Shown here in pieces: positions 15,918-24,288 of a stretch of 64,000 nucleotides of DNA. Origin of the DNA: Yoonia sp035117555 (GTDB lineage Bacteria; Pseudomonadota; Alphaproteobacteria; Rhodobacterales; Rhodobacteraceae); NCBI RefSeq assembly GCF_035117555.1, contig NZ_JAYKPK010000001.1, forward strand, positions 1 through 64,000, written 5' to 3'. The stretch's first letter is position 1, and each line of letters begins with the position of its first letter. The translations under genes and the position numbers were made by a program. The notes under the pieces are model-generated. The model searched no databases. It saw only the letters and a list, made by a program, of their open reading frames with translations, and had not been told where the DNA came from.

Positions 15918-17249
15918 TCAGACAGTGTCGAGGTAAAGTTCCAGCTGCTGTTCTTCGGACAGTTCGGCGAAATAGTGGAGTTCCTGCCGCTTGGTCATCA
16001 CGAAGTTATCGACCAGTTGATCGTCGAAAATCCGCCGCGCCAAGGGGCTGTGTTCGAAGGCATCAATCGCGGCGGCCCAAGTGTCGGGGATTTGCGCGAG
16101 ATCCTGATCATAGGCATTGCCGGAAATCGGCTTTGGTGGGGTCAGATCATCCTCGATCCCGATCAGGGCCGATCCCAGCACGGCGGCAAGGAACAGATAG
16201 GGGTTCACATCGCCGCCCGCGACGCGGTGTTCGACACGGCGCGCCTTGAAACTGCCACCCGGCACCCGGACCGAGGCGGTGCGGTTATCATAGGCCCAGC
16301 AAACGCCTGTTGGCGCATGGCTTTCGGGGACCAGCCGTTGATAGGAATTGCCATGCGGCGCGAAGATCAGCGCGAGGTCGGGAATGCCTTTGAGGCAACC
16401 GGCAATCGCATTGTGCAAAATCCGCGTGCCTTCAAATGTGTCATTGGCCATCAAATTGTTGCCTTCGGCATCGACAACCGAAAAATGCGTATGCAGACCG
16501 CTGCCCGCATATTCCTCATAGGGTTTGGCCATGAAACTGGCGGCCATGCCGTGGTTGCGGGCAAGGCCGCGCACCAGCATCTTGAACAGCCACGCATCAT
16601 CCGCCGCTTTCAGCGCATCGGGGACATGTTCGAGGTTGATTTCGAACTGGCCCATGCCGACCTCTGATATCGCCGCCTCGGCGGGGATATTCATCGCGTC
16701 GCAGGCATCGTAAAGATCGTTGAAGAACATATCAAAGGCGTCAAGCGCGCGCAAAGACAGGATTTCCGCACCGGGGCGGCGTTTGCCCGACCGGGGCGAG
16801 CGGGGTTGGCGGATGCCATCGCCGCTGTCATCGACCAGATAGAATTCCATTTCCGTGGCGACCACAGGTGTCAGCCCGCGCGCCTCGAACCGTTCGACGA
16901 CGCGGGCCAGCGCCTGACGCGGATCACCGGCGAAGGGGGTGCCGTCTTCGTGAAACATCCACATCGGCAGCAGGGCGGATGGGCTGGACAGCCAGGGCAT
17001 CGGGACATAACCACGTTCGGTGGGCATCAGCAGACCGTCGGGATCGCCTGCTTCGAACACCAGCGGGCTGTCTTCGACATCTTCGCCCCAGATATCGAGG
17101 TTGAGGATCGAGAACGGGAACCTTGTGCCTTCTTCTTCCAGCTTGGCGGCGAATTTGCGCGGCACGCGCTTGCCCCGTGCCTGACCGTTCAGGTCAGCGG
17201 CACCACAACGTACATTGCGCACTTCGGGACGATCGTCGATCCAACTCAT
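15918..17249 (-). CDS. Glutamine synthetase family protein, second copy
   Basis: A 443-residue ligase of the GlnA/PuuA family, only moderately similar to the copy at 13817-15169. It retains TEMEFYLV, GMGQFEINLEHV, MAKPYEEYAGSGLHTHFS and the RTASVRVPGG Arg block. An internal Arg/Pro-rich segment (RQPRSPRSGKRR, about residues 147-158) replaces the matching loop of the other copy. The start overlaps the upstream permease by four bases. The role is presumably gamma-glutamylation of an amine imported by the adjacent transporter; the substrate is unknown. Confidence 0.8.
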   Translation of the reverse strand: MSWIDDRPEVRNVRCGAADLNGQARGKRVPRKFAAKLEEEGTRFPFSILNLDIWGEDVEDSPLVFEAGDPDGLLMPTERGYVPMPWLSSPSALLPMWMFHEDGTPFAGDPRQALARVVERFEARGLTPVVATEMEFYLVDDSGDGIRQPRSPRSGKRRPGAEILSLRALDAFDMFFNDLYDACDAMNIPAEAAISEVGMGQFEINLEHVPDALKAADDAWLFKMLVRGLARNHGMAASFMAKPYEEYAGSGLHTHFSVVDAEGNNLMANDTFEGTRILHNAIAGCLKGIPDLALIFAPHGNSYQRLVPESHAPTGVCWAYDNRTASVRVPGGSFKARRVEHRVAGGDVNPYLFLAAVLGSALIGIEDDLTPPKPISGNAYDQDLAQIPDTWAAAIDAFEHSPLARRIFDDQLVDNFVMTKRQELHYFAELSEEQQLELYLDTV

Positions 17250-18052
17250 CTGATTACCTGTGGTTTGAAACGCAGCTTTGCGCGGACGTTTTGCGGAAGA
17301 TGGCGGTTCAACCGATTATTGACCAGCCCGAATATGGCAATAATCACAAGCGTCAGCAGAATGAAATAGCCCGCGAGGATCGGATAGGGGATGAACGGGT
17401 TGAAGGTCTTATCGGCAAAATAGCGGGCGTAATACAGCGCATCGCCCTTTTGCTGGATCGCCGGGAAGCCGGAAAAGAACACCAAGGTGGTGGCGTGAAA
17501 CAGAAAGATCGCTTCATTCGTATAGGCGGGCCAGGCAAGACGCAGCATCGTGGGCCAGGTGATCCGCCGGAACCGCGCCCAGCCGGACAGGCCGTAAGCA
17601 TCGGCGGCGTCCAGATCGCCTTTTGGGATGGATTGCAGCGCGCCATGGAAAATCTCGCCCGAATAGGCGGCGGTGTTCAAGAACAATACCACCAGCGCGC
17701 CCAACCATGCAGAGGTGAACGGGTCAAAGAAAGGCGAGACATTCTTGAGGCTGAGAAACAGGAAATAGGCAAAGAAGAACTGGATGAAGAGGGGCGAGCC
17801 GCGGAAGATGAAGATGAACCATTCCGAGGCTTTGCAGATCACACGGTTCTGTGCCGCTTTGCCAAGGGCAACCGCGGTGGCAAGGAAAAACCCGCTGCAC
17901 AGCGCAAAAAGCCCGAAATAGATGTTCCAGATCATCCCCGAGCCGATCAGGGTGAATTGCTGACACAACGTGAAATCGCGCTGCGGCAGCAGGCGTTCGC
18001 CGATGCCCTGACTGCGCAGACCGTAGTCGAGGATGGTTTCCCAACAGCTCAT
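17246..18052 (-). CDS. Polar amino acid/amine ABC transporter permease (HisM/ArtM type)
   Basis: Inner membrane permease of 268 residues with about five hydrophobic segments (NIYFGLFALCSGFFLATAVALG; FIFRGSPLFIQFFFAYFLF). The family EAA-type loop lies in DAADAYGLSGWARFRRITWPTMLRLAWPAYTNEAI. It pairs with the permease encoded immediately upstream, to which it is joined by a four-base overlap. Substrate is inferred to be a cationic amino acid or diamine from the catabolic genes downstream. Confidence 0.9.
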   Translation of the reverse strand: MSCWETILDYGLRSQGIGERLLPQRDFTLCQQFTLIGSGMIWNIYFGLFALCSGFFLATAVALGKAAQNRVICKASEWFIFIFRGSPLFIQFFFAYFLFLSLKNVSPFFDPFTSAWLGALVVLFLNTAAYSGEIFHGALQSIPKGDLDAADAYGLSGWARFRRITWPTMLRLAWPAYTNEAIFLFHATTLVFFSGFPAIQQKGDALYYARYFADKTFNPFIPYPILAGYFILLTLVIIAIFGLVNNRLNRHLPQNVRAKLRFKPQVIR

Positions 18053-18855
18053 ATCTGCGCCTTGCGTTGCGCTTCACCGGCGGCGGTGGCTTGGCCATAG
18101 GTCAGGCGGGCCATGATCCGGTCCAGCACAACCTCCGACACTTTGGTAAAGCAAAGATAGAAAACCAGCAGGGCAAGGAAGTACCACATCCGCCAGTCAG
18201 GATGCGGGTAATCGGTGAAACGCGGCTGTTTTGCGCCACCTAATTCACGCGCCCAATAGACAATATCCTGAATGCCGAGCAAGAACAGCAATGGTGTCGC
18301 CTTGATAAGCACCATCCACAGGTTCGACAGGCCGGGCAGGGCAAAAACCCACATCTGCGGCACCAGCACGCGCCAGAAGGTCTGGCGCTGGCTCATGCCA
18401 TAAGCCTCGGCTGTTTCTAATTGGCCGCGCGGCACCGCGCGCATCGCCCCGAACAGGACGTTGGCGGCAAAAGCGCCAAAGACGATGGCAAAGGTCAGCG
18501 TCGCGATCAAAAAGGCATAGGTGTCGTGGACTGACTGCGGCGCATTGCTCAAAGGCATTTTGGCGATGTCACAGACAACGAAATCACTGCCTTGCCAGAT
18601 CGGGCCTTCCCAATCGGGGCATTTGAGCCGGTGGCGGATATATTCAATTGCCTGATCCAGTGCGATCACGAAGAACAGGAAAAACGCGATATCGGGCACG
18701 CCGCGCACCACCGCGATATAGGTTTTGCCAAACCAGCGGAATGGCGCAAAAGCGGCCCGCGCCGCCGCCGCCCCGGCAAAACCGAAGGCCAGCGCCAAAG
18801 GCGCGGTCAGTGCCAGTAGCAAAAGCACGGTAAAGACGGCGGTATAAATCTCCAT
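18049..18855 (-). CDS. Polar amino acid/amine ABC transporter permease (HisQ type)
   Basis: Inner membrane permease, 268 residues. Hydrophobic segments occur at AVFTVLLLLALTAPLALAFGFAG and DIAFFLFFVIALDQAI and in the C-terminal half; the permease motif is VRGVPD early and ETAEAYGMSQRQTFWRVLVPQMW in the EAA loop. A longer soluble loop with two Cys (residues about 78-100) is unusual for the family. It is preceded by a 143-base gap with a strong hairpin after the binding-protein gene. Confidence 0.9.
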   Translation of the reverse strand: MEIYTAVFTVLLLLALTAPLALAFGFAGAAAARAAFAPFRWFGKTYIAVVRGVPDIAFFLFFVIALDQAIEYIRHRLKCPDWEGPIWQGSDFVVCDIAKMPLSNAPQSVHDTYAFLIATLTFAIVFGAFAANVLFGAMRAVPRGQLETAEAYGMSQRQTFWRVLVPQMWVFALPGLSNLWMVLIKATPLLFLLGIQDIVYWARELGGAKQPRFTDYPHPDWRMWYFLALLVFYLCFTKVSEVVLDRIMARLTYGQATAAGEAQRKAQI

Positions 18856-18967
18856 ATGCTTGCCGGTTGTCAGGTAACAGGCAAACCATTGCAGACCGTC
18901 AAGGGTCGCAGGATCTGTGCAAAAGCTGAATATGGCGTAACCCGCGTGTCAGGAATGGGTGGGTGAG

Positions 18968-18989
18968 GCCCCGGCGCAGTGGCCGGGGC
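18968..18989 (-). terminator. Intercistronic hairpin after the binding-protein gene
   Basis: Perfect eight-base stem GCCCCGGC / GCCGGGGC with a six-base loop, ten bases after the binding-protein stop codon. No T-run follows. Such hairpins in transporter operons usually protect the 5' message or attenuate downstream expression so that binding protein exceeds permease. Confidence 0.7.
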
Positions 18990-18998
18990 GCTCGGTGT

Positions 18999-19718
18999 TC
19001 AGAACGTTGCCGAACCGGGAAGCCATTCGGTGATCAATTCGTTCAACGTGCCGTCATCCTTCATCGACTGGATCGCGGCGCTGAATGTGTCGCGCAATTC
19101 GGTATCCGACTGACGTATGCCCAGACCGATGCCGCCACCGAGCAGAACGTCTTCGCCCACAAAGGACACCTCTGCGTCGGATTCCGCGATTGGTTCAAGG
19201 AAAGCCTTATCGGCCAGAACGGCGTCGACCTCACCGCTGCGCAAGGCAGAGACGGACTCGTCAGGGGTGGCGAATTCCAGCAAGGTCGCACCTTCCATCG
19301 AGGTTACATAGCTGGCTTGAATAGTGCCGGTCTGTGCCGCGATCAGGGCATTTTCCAGATCAACTTCACCAAGTGCGAGGAAGGCAGATGGATCAGGCTG
19401 TGTATAGGGGTCGGTGAAATCGATGACCTCTTTGCGTTCATCCGTAATCGACATGCCCGCGATGATTGCGTCGTAATTGCCGGACACGAGGTTTGGAATG
19501 ATGCTGTCCCAGTCGGTGACGACCCAGGTGCAGTTCAGTTCGGCGCGCAGGCAGAGCTCATCACCAAGCGCGCGTTCGAACCCGTCGACTTCACCGGCGT
19601 CGTTGATGAAGTTGTACGGAGGGTAGGCACCTTCGGTCCCCAGACGGATCACGTCCTGGGCCATGGCGGCGCTGCCCAGAAGGGCGGCGGTGACACTTGT
19701 CACGATCAGTTTGTTCAT
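18999..19718 (-). CDS. Amino acid/amine ABC transporter periplasmic binding protein
   Basis: Family 3 extracellular solute-binding protein of 239 residues with a clear signal peptide (MNKLIVTSVTAALLGSAAMA, cleavage before QD). It has the SBP_bac_3 features LGTEGAYPPYNFINDAGEVDGFE at the N-terminus, WDSIIPNLVSGNYDAIIAGMSIT, and ERKEVIDFTDPY. It delivers the ligand to the permease pair encoded downstream. Arg/Lys/ornithine-type binding proteins share this start pattern, but the specificity cannot be read from sequence. Confidence 0.92.
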   Translation of the reverse strand: MNKLIVTSVTAALLGSAAMAQDVIRLGTEGAYPPYNFINDAGEVDGFERALGDELCLRAELNCTWVVTDWDSIIPNLVSGNYDAIIAGMSITDERKEVIDFTDPYTQPDPSAFLALGEVDLENALIAAQTGTIQASYVTSMEGATLLEFATPDESVSALRSGEVDAVLADKAFLEPIAESDAEVSFVGEDVLLGGGIGLGIRQSDTELRDTFSAAIQSMKDDGTLNELITEWLPGSATF

Positions 19719-19739
19719 CTTTTCTCTCCTGTTAGATGG

Positions 19740-20513
19740 TTATGCGGCTGTCGCGGACAGAAATCCGCGCAGACGGTCGGTTTTTGGGCTGCCGAATAGG
19801 ATATCCGGCGGGCCTTGTTCTTCGATGACCCCTTGATGCAGAAACACGACATGGTCGCTGACATCTGCGGCAAGGCGCATATCATGGGTGACGATGATCA
19901 TGGTGCGGCCTTCGGCGGCCAGATCCTTGATCACGCGGATCACTTCCTGTTCCAGTTCAGGGTCAAGCGCGCTGGTCGGTTCGTCAAACAACAGCGCCTT
20001 GGGTTCCATACAAAGCGCCCGCGCGATAGCGGCACGTTGTTGCTGGCCCCCGGATAATTGCGCCGGATAAGCATCGCATTTATCGCCGATGCCGACCTTG
20101 TCCAGATAGGCGCGGGCTGATGCCTCGACCTCTGCCTTGGGTCGTTTCAGCACCGTCACCGGCGCTTCCATCACATTTTGCAGAATCGTCATATGCGCCC
20201 AGAGGTTGAATTGCTGGAACACCATCGACAGATTCGTGCGGATGCGGATCATCTGCGCGTGATCGCCGGGGCGGCGGTTCAGGCCCGCGCCTTTCCAGGT
20301 CACCGCCTCACCACAGAACAGAACATCGCCTTGCTGGCTGTCTTCGAGCAGATTTGCACAGCGCAGCAGGGTTGATTTGCCCGAACCCGATGATCCGATC
20401 AAGGATACGACATGACCGGCGGGCGCGGTGATATCCACACCTTTGAGAACCTCAAGCGCGCCGTAAGATTTATGCAGGTCGCGGATTTCAATCACAGGTG
20501 TAGTGCTGGACAC
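19740..20513 (-). CDS. Polar amino acid/amine ABC transporter ATP-binding protein
   Basis: ATPase subunit of 257 residues with Walker A GSSGSGKST, signature LSGGQQQR, Walker B ALLFDEPTSALDPE and the switch His in IIVTHDM. It resembles HisP/ArtP. As first gene of the eight-gene minus-strand unit it sets the operon promoter in the region above 20513. Confidence 0.93.
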   Translation of the reverse strand: MSSTTPVIEIRDLHKSYGALEVLKGVDITAPAGHVVSLIGSSGSGKSTLLRCANLLEDSQQGDVLFCGEAVTWKGAGLNRRPGDHAQMIRIRTNLSMVFQQFNLWAHMTILQNVMEAPVTVLKRPKAEVEASARAYLDKVGIGDKCDAYPAQLSGGQQQRAAIARALCMEPKALLFDEPTSALDPELEQEVIRVIKDLAAEGRTMIIVTHDMRLAADVSDHVVFLHQGVIEEQGPPDILFGSPKTDRLRGFLSATAA

Positions 20514-20608
20514 GTTTTGACTTCTTTTCTTGTTCCGCTGCTGATTAGGCCCGGTTTTCGCGCGGTTTGCAACGCTTTGGTGACAGATGACGCTGTGTCA
20601 ATCCGCAA

Positions 20609-20627
20609 CTGCCTGCGGAACAGGCAG
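20609..20627 (-). terminator. Hairpin downstream of the TerB-like gene
   Basis: Seven-base stem CTGCCTG / CAGGCAG with a five-base loop, 26 bases after the TerB-family stop. It could end that transcript before the ABC operon promoter. No U-tract. Confidence 0.45.
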
Positions 20628-20652
20628 CAAGCAATCCAAAGCTGTCGGCCTG

Positions 20653-21096
20653 TCAGGACCGGCCTACACTGACGCGCAGACGTGCGGCATGGCTGTCCTG
20701 ATCGGAGACGCCCAGCAGCGATGCGGTCATCCGCATCATGCTGTCCTCGGCATCGTCACGGACACCATCGGCCATGGCGACGCGCCACAACGCCTCGATC
20801 ACGCCAAGGCGGTTGTCGTAATCGACCGCATCCTTGATCGCGCGGGTAAAACGGACAGTATCGGGAGCTTCGGATTCCAGCACTTCGCAATCAAGGCGCA
20901 GGGCTGTGGCCTCGGCTGCGGTCAGGCCATAGCGGGCGATCAGCGCCTGATCGATGGTGGATTGTTCTGCCGGATCATAATGCCCGTCAGTGCGCGCGAT
21001 GCGCACAAGTAAAGCACCCAGCGCCAGACGCGCATCAGGGTCAGGCAGGGTTTGTGGGGCGGGGGCGGTCATGCGCCGGATCAGATCTGCAAACAT
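20653..21096 (-). CDS. TerB family protein
   Basis: A 147-residue helical protein with the TerB/DjlA-type pattern: ALGALLVRIARTDGHYDPAEQSTIDQAL in the first repeat and AVDYDNRLGVIEALWRVAMADGVRDDAEDSMMRMTASLLGVSD in the second. Each has an acidic metal-binding-like turn (DGHYDPAE; DGVRDDAE). Tellurite-resistance TerB relatives bind metal ions, but stand-alone members are of unknown role. The start at 21096 is the family-like MFADLIRRM; the longer frame would run into rlmJ. It lies downstream of rlmJ on the same strand. Confidence 0.8.
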   Translation of the reverse strand: MFADLIRRMTAPAPQTLPDPDARLALGALLVRIARTDGHYDPAEQSTIDQALIARYGLTAAEATALRLDCEVLESEAPDTVRFTRAIKDAVDYDNRLGVIEALWRVAMADGVRDDAEDSMMRMTASLLGVSDQDSHAARLRVSVGRS

Positions 21097-21133
21097 GGGA
21101 CTGACATAAGACCTTTCTGTGTCAGAGCAAACA

Positions 21134-21922
21134 TCACTTCTGCTTGAGCTTGGTGTCAAACAGGGCCGAGAGGCGCTGTGCCTCTTCCGTCAGACCATAA
21201 GGCGGGTTCACGACAAACAGACCTGAACCCACCATCCGATGGCCGGGGCGGGCAGGGGGAAAGCCGACCTCGTGCCGCAAGCCATCGGGGAAAGCCTCCC
21301 GCAAGGCGCGGAGCATCGGCAGATGCGGGTTGTCGGTCAGCAGGGGATACCACAGCACCAGAATCCCCACGCCCCATTTGCGATGCACCTTGGTCAAAAG
21401 CGGCGGAATCGTGTCGTAATCTGCCTTCACCTCGAAACTGGGATCGATCAGCATCAACCCCCGGCGGGGATCGGGCGGGCAGACGGACAGCGCCATTTCA
21501 AACCCGTCGCGTTGGCGAAAGACGCCGCCATAAGGGCCCATATGGGTCGCAAGGGCCTGATATTCCTGCGGATGGAGTTCGGACAGTTGGATGCTGTCCA
21601 TCGGGCGTAGGCTTTCCGCAGCGACAATTGGCGACCCGGGATAAGCATTGGTGCCGTATTTCGCGTGGATACGGCCGAGGACGCGGGTATAGGGATGATC
21701 CGCTGCGAACCAATCCGCCGCGATGGCGATGCCTTTCGCAGCTTCTCCTGTCTTTACAGCAGCATCATCGGTCAGATCATAAAGCCCGCGCCCGGCATGG
21801 GTTTCCAGATAGGACAGGGCTTTGTCCTTTTGCGTCAGATAATCCAGCATCCAGGCCAGCAGGCTGTGTTTGTGGACATCGGCAAGGTTACCGGCGTGAT
21901 AGGCATGTTGATAGGACAGCAT
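21134..21922 (-). CDS. rlmJ: 23S rRNA (adenine(2030)-N6)-methyltransferase RlmJ
   Basis: Methylates A2030 of 23S rRNA. The 262 residues begin with the diagnostic LSYQHAYHAGNLADVHKH, followed by the SAM-binding YLETHAGRGLYDL region. The catalytic motif IV reads IDPSFE, a variant of the DPPY motif. The substrate-binding GILVLWYPL and VVNPPYGLTEEAQ segments complete the family. The length fits. The DPSF variant should be compared with relatives before inferring loss of activity, because Ser at the second Pro position occurs in some N6-adenine enzymes. Confidence 0.92.
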   Translation of the reverse strand: MLSYQHAYHAGNLADVHKHSLLAWMLDYLTQKDKALSYLETHAGRGLYDLTDDAAVKTGEAAKGIAIAADWFAADHPYTRVLGRIHAKYGTNAYPGSPIVAAESLRPMDSIQLSELHPQEYQALATHMGPYGGVFRQRDGFEMALSVCPPDPRRGLMLIDPSFEVKADYDTIPPLLTKVHRKWGVGILVLWYPLLTDNPHLPMLRALREAFPDGLRHEVGFPPARPGHRMVGSGLFVVNPPYGLTEEAQRLSALFDTKLKQK

Positions 21923-22058
21923 TGGCAGGGCCTTTGATCAGGTGCGATCCCTGCCTAACTGGCCGCGCGGGCAGTGCCAAGTCATTGCCTTGTGCGCCTG
22001 ATGCGATATGGTCCGCGTAGTCTGAAAATCTGAAACGAAACATTTGAAAAGGTGCCTT

Positions 22059-22796
22059 ATGCGTAAATTGATGATCGCGGCCCTGTGCTGCCCGTCCTTT
22101 GCCTTTGCACAATCCGGGAATGAGGTTGGTGTGACCTTTGGTCTGGGCGTGAAATCGGCGCCGTCCTATTTCGGGGCTGACAGCAATTCATTCGGCCCGA
22201 CAGGCAGCTTTGCGCTGGAACAGCTGGATTACAACGGCCTGTCCTTGGGCAGTGGCGAAGCCAGCGGTTTTGGTATTGGCGGATCACTGCGGTTTATCGG
22301 TGCGCGCGAGGCGTCTGAAAACAGTGAATTGCAGGGGCTGAATGATATCGACGCGACGTTGGAACTCGGCGGCGGTCTGCGCTACGGCCTGCCCGGGTTC
22401 AATGCTTTTGCCAATCTGCGCTATGGCATCGGCGGGCATGAAAGCCTTGTCGCCGATTTCGGCGGTGACTTCATCCACCAGATCACCCCGCAATGGGAAT
22501 TGCGCGCCGGTCCCCGCGCGCTTTGGGGCAGTGAGGATTATGCGCAGACCTATTTCGGCGTGACCGAGGCGGAAAGCATCAGCAGCGATTTTGCGCAATA
22601 TGACGCGGATGCGGGTTTCGTCAGCGCCGGGCTGGCGGCGAGCCTGACCTATCAGGTGACCCCGGACTGGGGCGTCGTGGGCAAGATCCGCTATGATCAA
22701 TTGCAGGGCGATGCTGCGGACAGCCCGATTGTGAAGAGTGATGATCAGGTGACCGCCGGTATCCTGATCACACGCCGGGTGAATTTCCGGTTCTGA
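22059..22796 (+). CDS. MipA/OmpV family outer membrane protein
   Basis: Outer membrane beta-barrel of 245 residues with a signal peptide (MRKLMIAALCCPSFAFA). Alternating aromatic/hydrophobic strands follow, such as VTFGLGVKSAPSYFGADSNSFG and AGPRALWGSEDYAQTYFGVTEAES, the latter carrying the YxxTYFGV family pattern. It ends in a terminal Phe (RVNFRF), as expected for BAM recognition. The start at 22059 excludes five unneeded upstream codons. Family members scaffold murein hydrolases or act as porin-like proteins; the role here is not known. Confidence 0.9.
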   Translation: MRKLMIAALCCPSFAFAQSGNEVGVTFGLGVKSAPSYFGADSNSFGPTGSFALEQLDYNGLSLGSGEASGFGIGGSLRFIGAREASENSELQGLNDIDATLELGGGLRYGLPGFNAFANLRYGIGGHESLVADFGGDFIHQITPQWELRAGPRALWGSEDYAQTYFGVTEAESISSDFAQYDADAGFVSAGLAASLTYQVTPDWGVVGKIRYDQLQGDAADSPIVKSDDQVTAGILITRRVNFRF

Positions 22797-22815
22797 TCTG
22801 CCGCGTCAAGGTGAT

Positions 22816-22845
22816 GCCCCGCGCCGGTCAAAACCGGCGCGGGGC
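22816..22845. terminator. Bidirectional terminator between MipA-like and sugar dehydrogenase genes
   Basis: Perfect 13-base stem (GCCCCGCGCCGGT and its complement) around CAAA, between two convergent stops. The stem is strong; T-tracts are short on both sides. Confidence 0.85.
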
Positions 22846-22852
22846 TTGTTAC

Positions 22853-24136
22853 TTATGGTTCCAGCTTGATGATCTCACCGGAATCGAGCGCGGTATAAAG
22901 CGCCCCATCCGGTCCCTGCACCAGTGACCGGAACCGGCCCGGTTCCATCGGCAAGGTCATCTCGATCACATCCACCACTTCAGTGCCGTCATCGTTCAGT
23001 GTCATGACATCGATCCGCTGACCCAGCGGCGTGCCGCCAAAGCCGATGCCCATCAGGCTGACAGCCAGCGCGCCATCCCAGTCGCCCCATTGGTCGCCGG
23101 TCAGGAAAGTCGCCGATGATGTGCCCTGCGAATAGCCATTGTTGGTCCAGATCGGTACCATCGCATCGGGGTAGGTTTCCAGATCGGTCATCGGCATGAA
23201 GGCCGCCCGTTCAAAGCGGTTCATCCCATCCATCTGGTTCGGGCTGTAGCCGCAATAATCATCGGGGCAATCCTCGCGGCCGGCCATATTGGGGCGCGGG
23301 TCCCAGCCACCATTGCCGCCATTGATCAGCACAGTGATTTCATCCGAATGCCATGGGCCATGTTCGGCCACAATCGGCGTGCCGGTGGCAGGGTGAAACG
23401 CGATGCCTTGGACGTTGCGGTGACCATAGGTGTAGGTACGCGGGTCGAAACCTTCAGGCGGGCTGTTGTCTTCGGCGGCATTGCCGTCAATGTCGATGCG
23501 CAGCACTTTGCTGCCCATGCTGGTCGGGCTTTGCGGGATTTCGGAATTATGGTTGTCGCCGGTGGTGACATAAAGGAACCCGTCGCCCGGATTGAACCTG
23601 ATCCGCCCGCCGTTATGCGCCCCGGTATCGCCGAAAGGATGGTCCGACGCTTCGGTTTTGTACGGGATATCATCGACGATATCGGTCCGGTCAGCGACCG
23701 CGGTGAAATCATCACTGACGGTCAGGCGCATGACGCGGTTGGTCTGCGGATCGGACATTTCCGACAGGGAATAGACATAGACACGGCGGTTGGTTTCAAA
23801 ATCCGGGTCGAGCGCGACACCATTCATCCCGCCTTGCCCGTCGCAGAACAGATCGCTGGCGGCACTGTCGTAGCCTTCGCTGTCTTTCATCCCGAGCAGT
23901 TTATTGACCTCGCCCGAGGGCAGCATCACCGACAGGCCAAGGCATTTTTCGGTGAAAAACATCGTGCCATCATCAAGAAAGGCCATGTCCCAAGGATTGT
24001 CGAGCCCTTCGAGCACATAGGTTTCGGTCAGGCTGGTGGTATTGGTCTGCGCGAAGGCTGGCGCGGTCAAAGCGGTCGTCGCGGCCAGAACGGCGGCGAT
24101 GAGCGCAGCATTGCTTTTGGTGGCGTGGGTCTGCAT
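22853..24136 (-). CDS. PQQ-dependent sugar dehydrogenase (aldose/sorbosone dehydrogenase family)
   Basis: Periplasmic six-bladed beta-propeller oxidoreductase of 427 residues. A signal peptide covers about residues 1-30 (AAVLAATTALTAPAFA, before QTN). The family start LDNPWDMAFLDDGTMFFTEK is followed by DTGAHNGGRIRFNPGDGFLYVTTGD, which holds the catalytic His, then YGHRNVQGIAFHP and AEHGPWHSDEI for the PQQ/calcium site. It oxidises aldoses with PQQ; the exact substrate is unknown. The start at 24136 has GGAGG seven bases upstream. Confidence 0.9.
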   Translation of the reverse strand: MQTHATKSNAALIAAVLAATTALTAPAFAQTNTTSLTETYVLEGLDNPWDMAFLDDGTMFFTEKCLGLSVMLPSGEVNKLLGMKDSEGYDSAASDLFCDGQGGMNGVALDPDFETNRRVYVYSLSEMSDPQTNRVMRLTVSDDFTAVADRTDIVDDIPYKTEASDHPFGDTGAHNGGRIRFNPGDGFLYVTTGDNHNSEIPQSPTSMGSKVLRIDIDGNAAEDNSPPEGFDPRTYTYGHRNVQGIAFHPATGTPIVAEHGPWHSDEITVLINGGNGGWDPRPNMAGREDCPDDYCGYSPNQMDGMNRFERAAFMPMTDLETYPDAMVPIWTNNGYSQGTSSATFLTGDQWGDWDGALAVSLMGIGFGGTPLGQRIDVMTLNDDGTEVVDVIEMTLPMEPGRFRSLVQGPDGALYTALDSGEIIKLEP

Positions 24137-24288
24137 GTCGTATCCTCCCATTGATAAGTCATGACTTTTCGTGTCGCGCGCGTAGTGCGGCGATCACGTG
24201 CAACCAGCATGAGCGTGGGCCAAAGGGATGGCAACCCGATTCGAAATAGGTTGCGGAGGGCGAAAATATTTCGACAGCGTCGCGGTGG

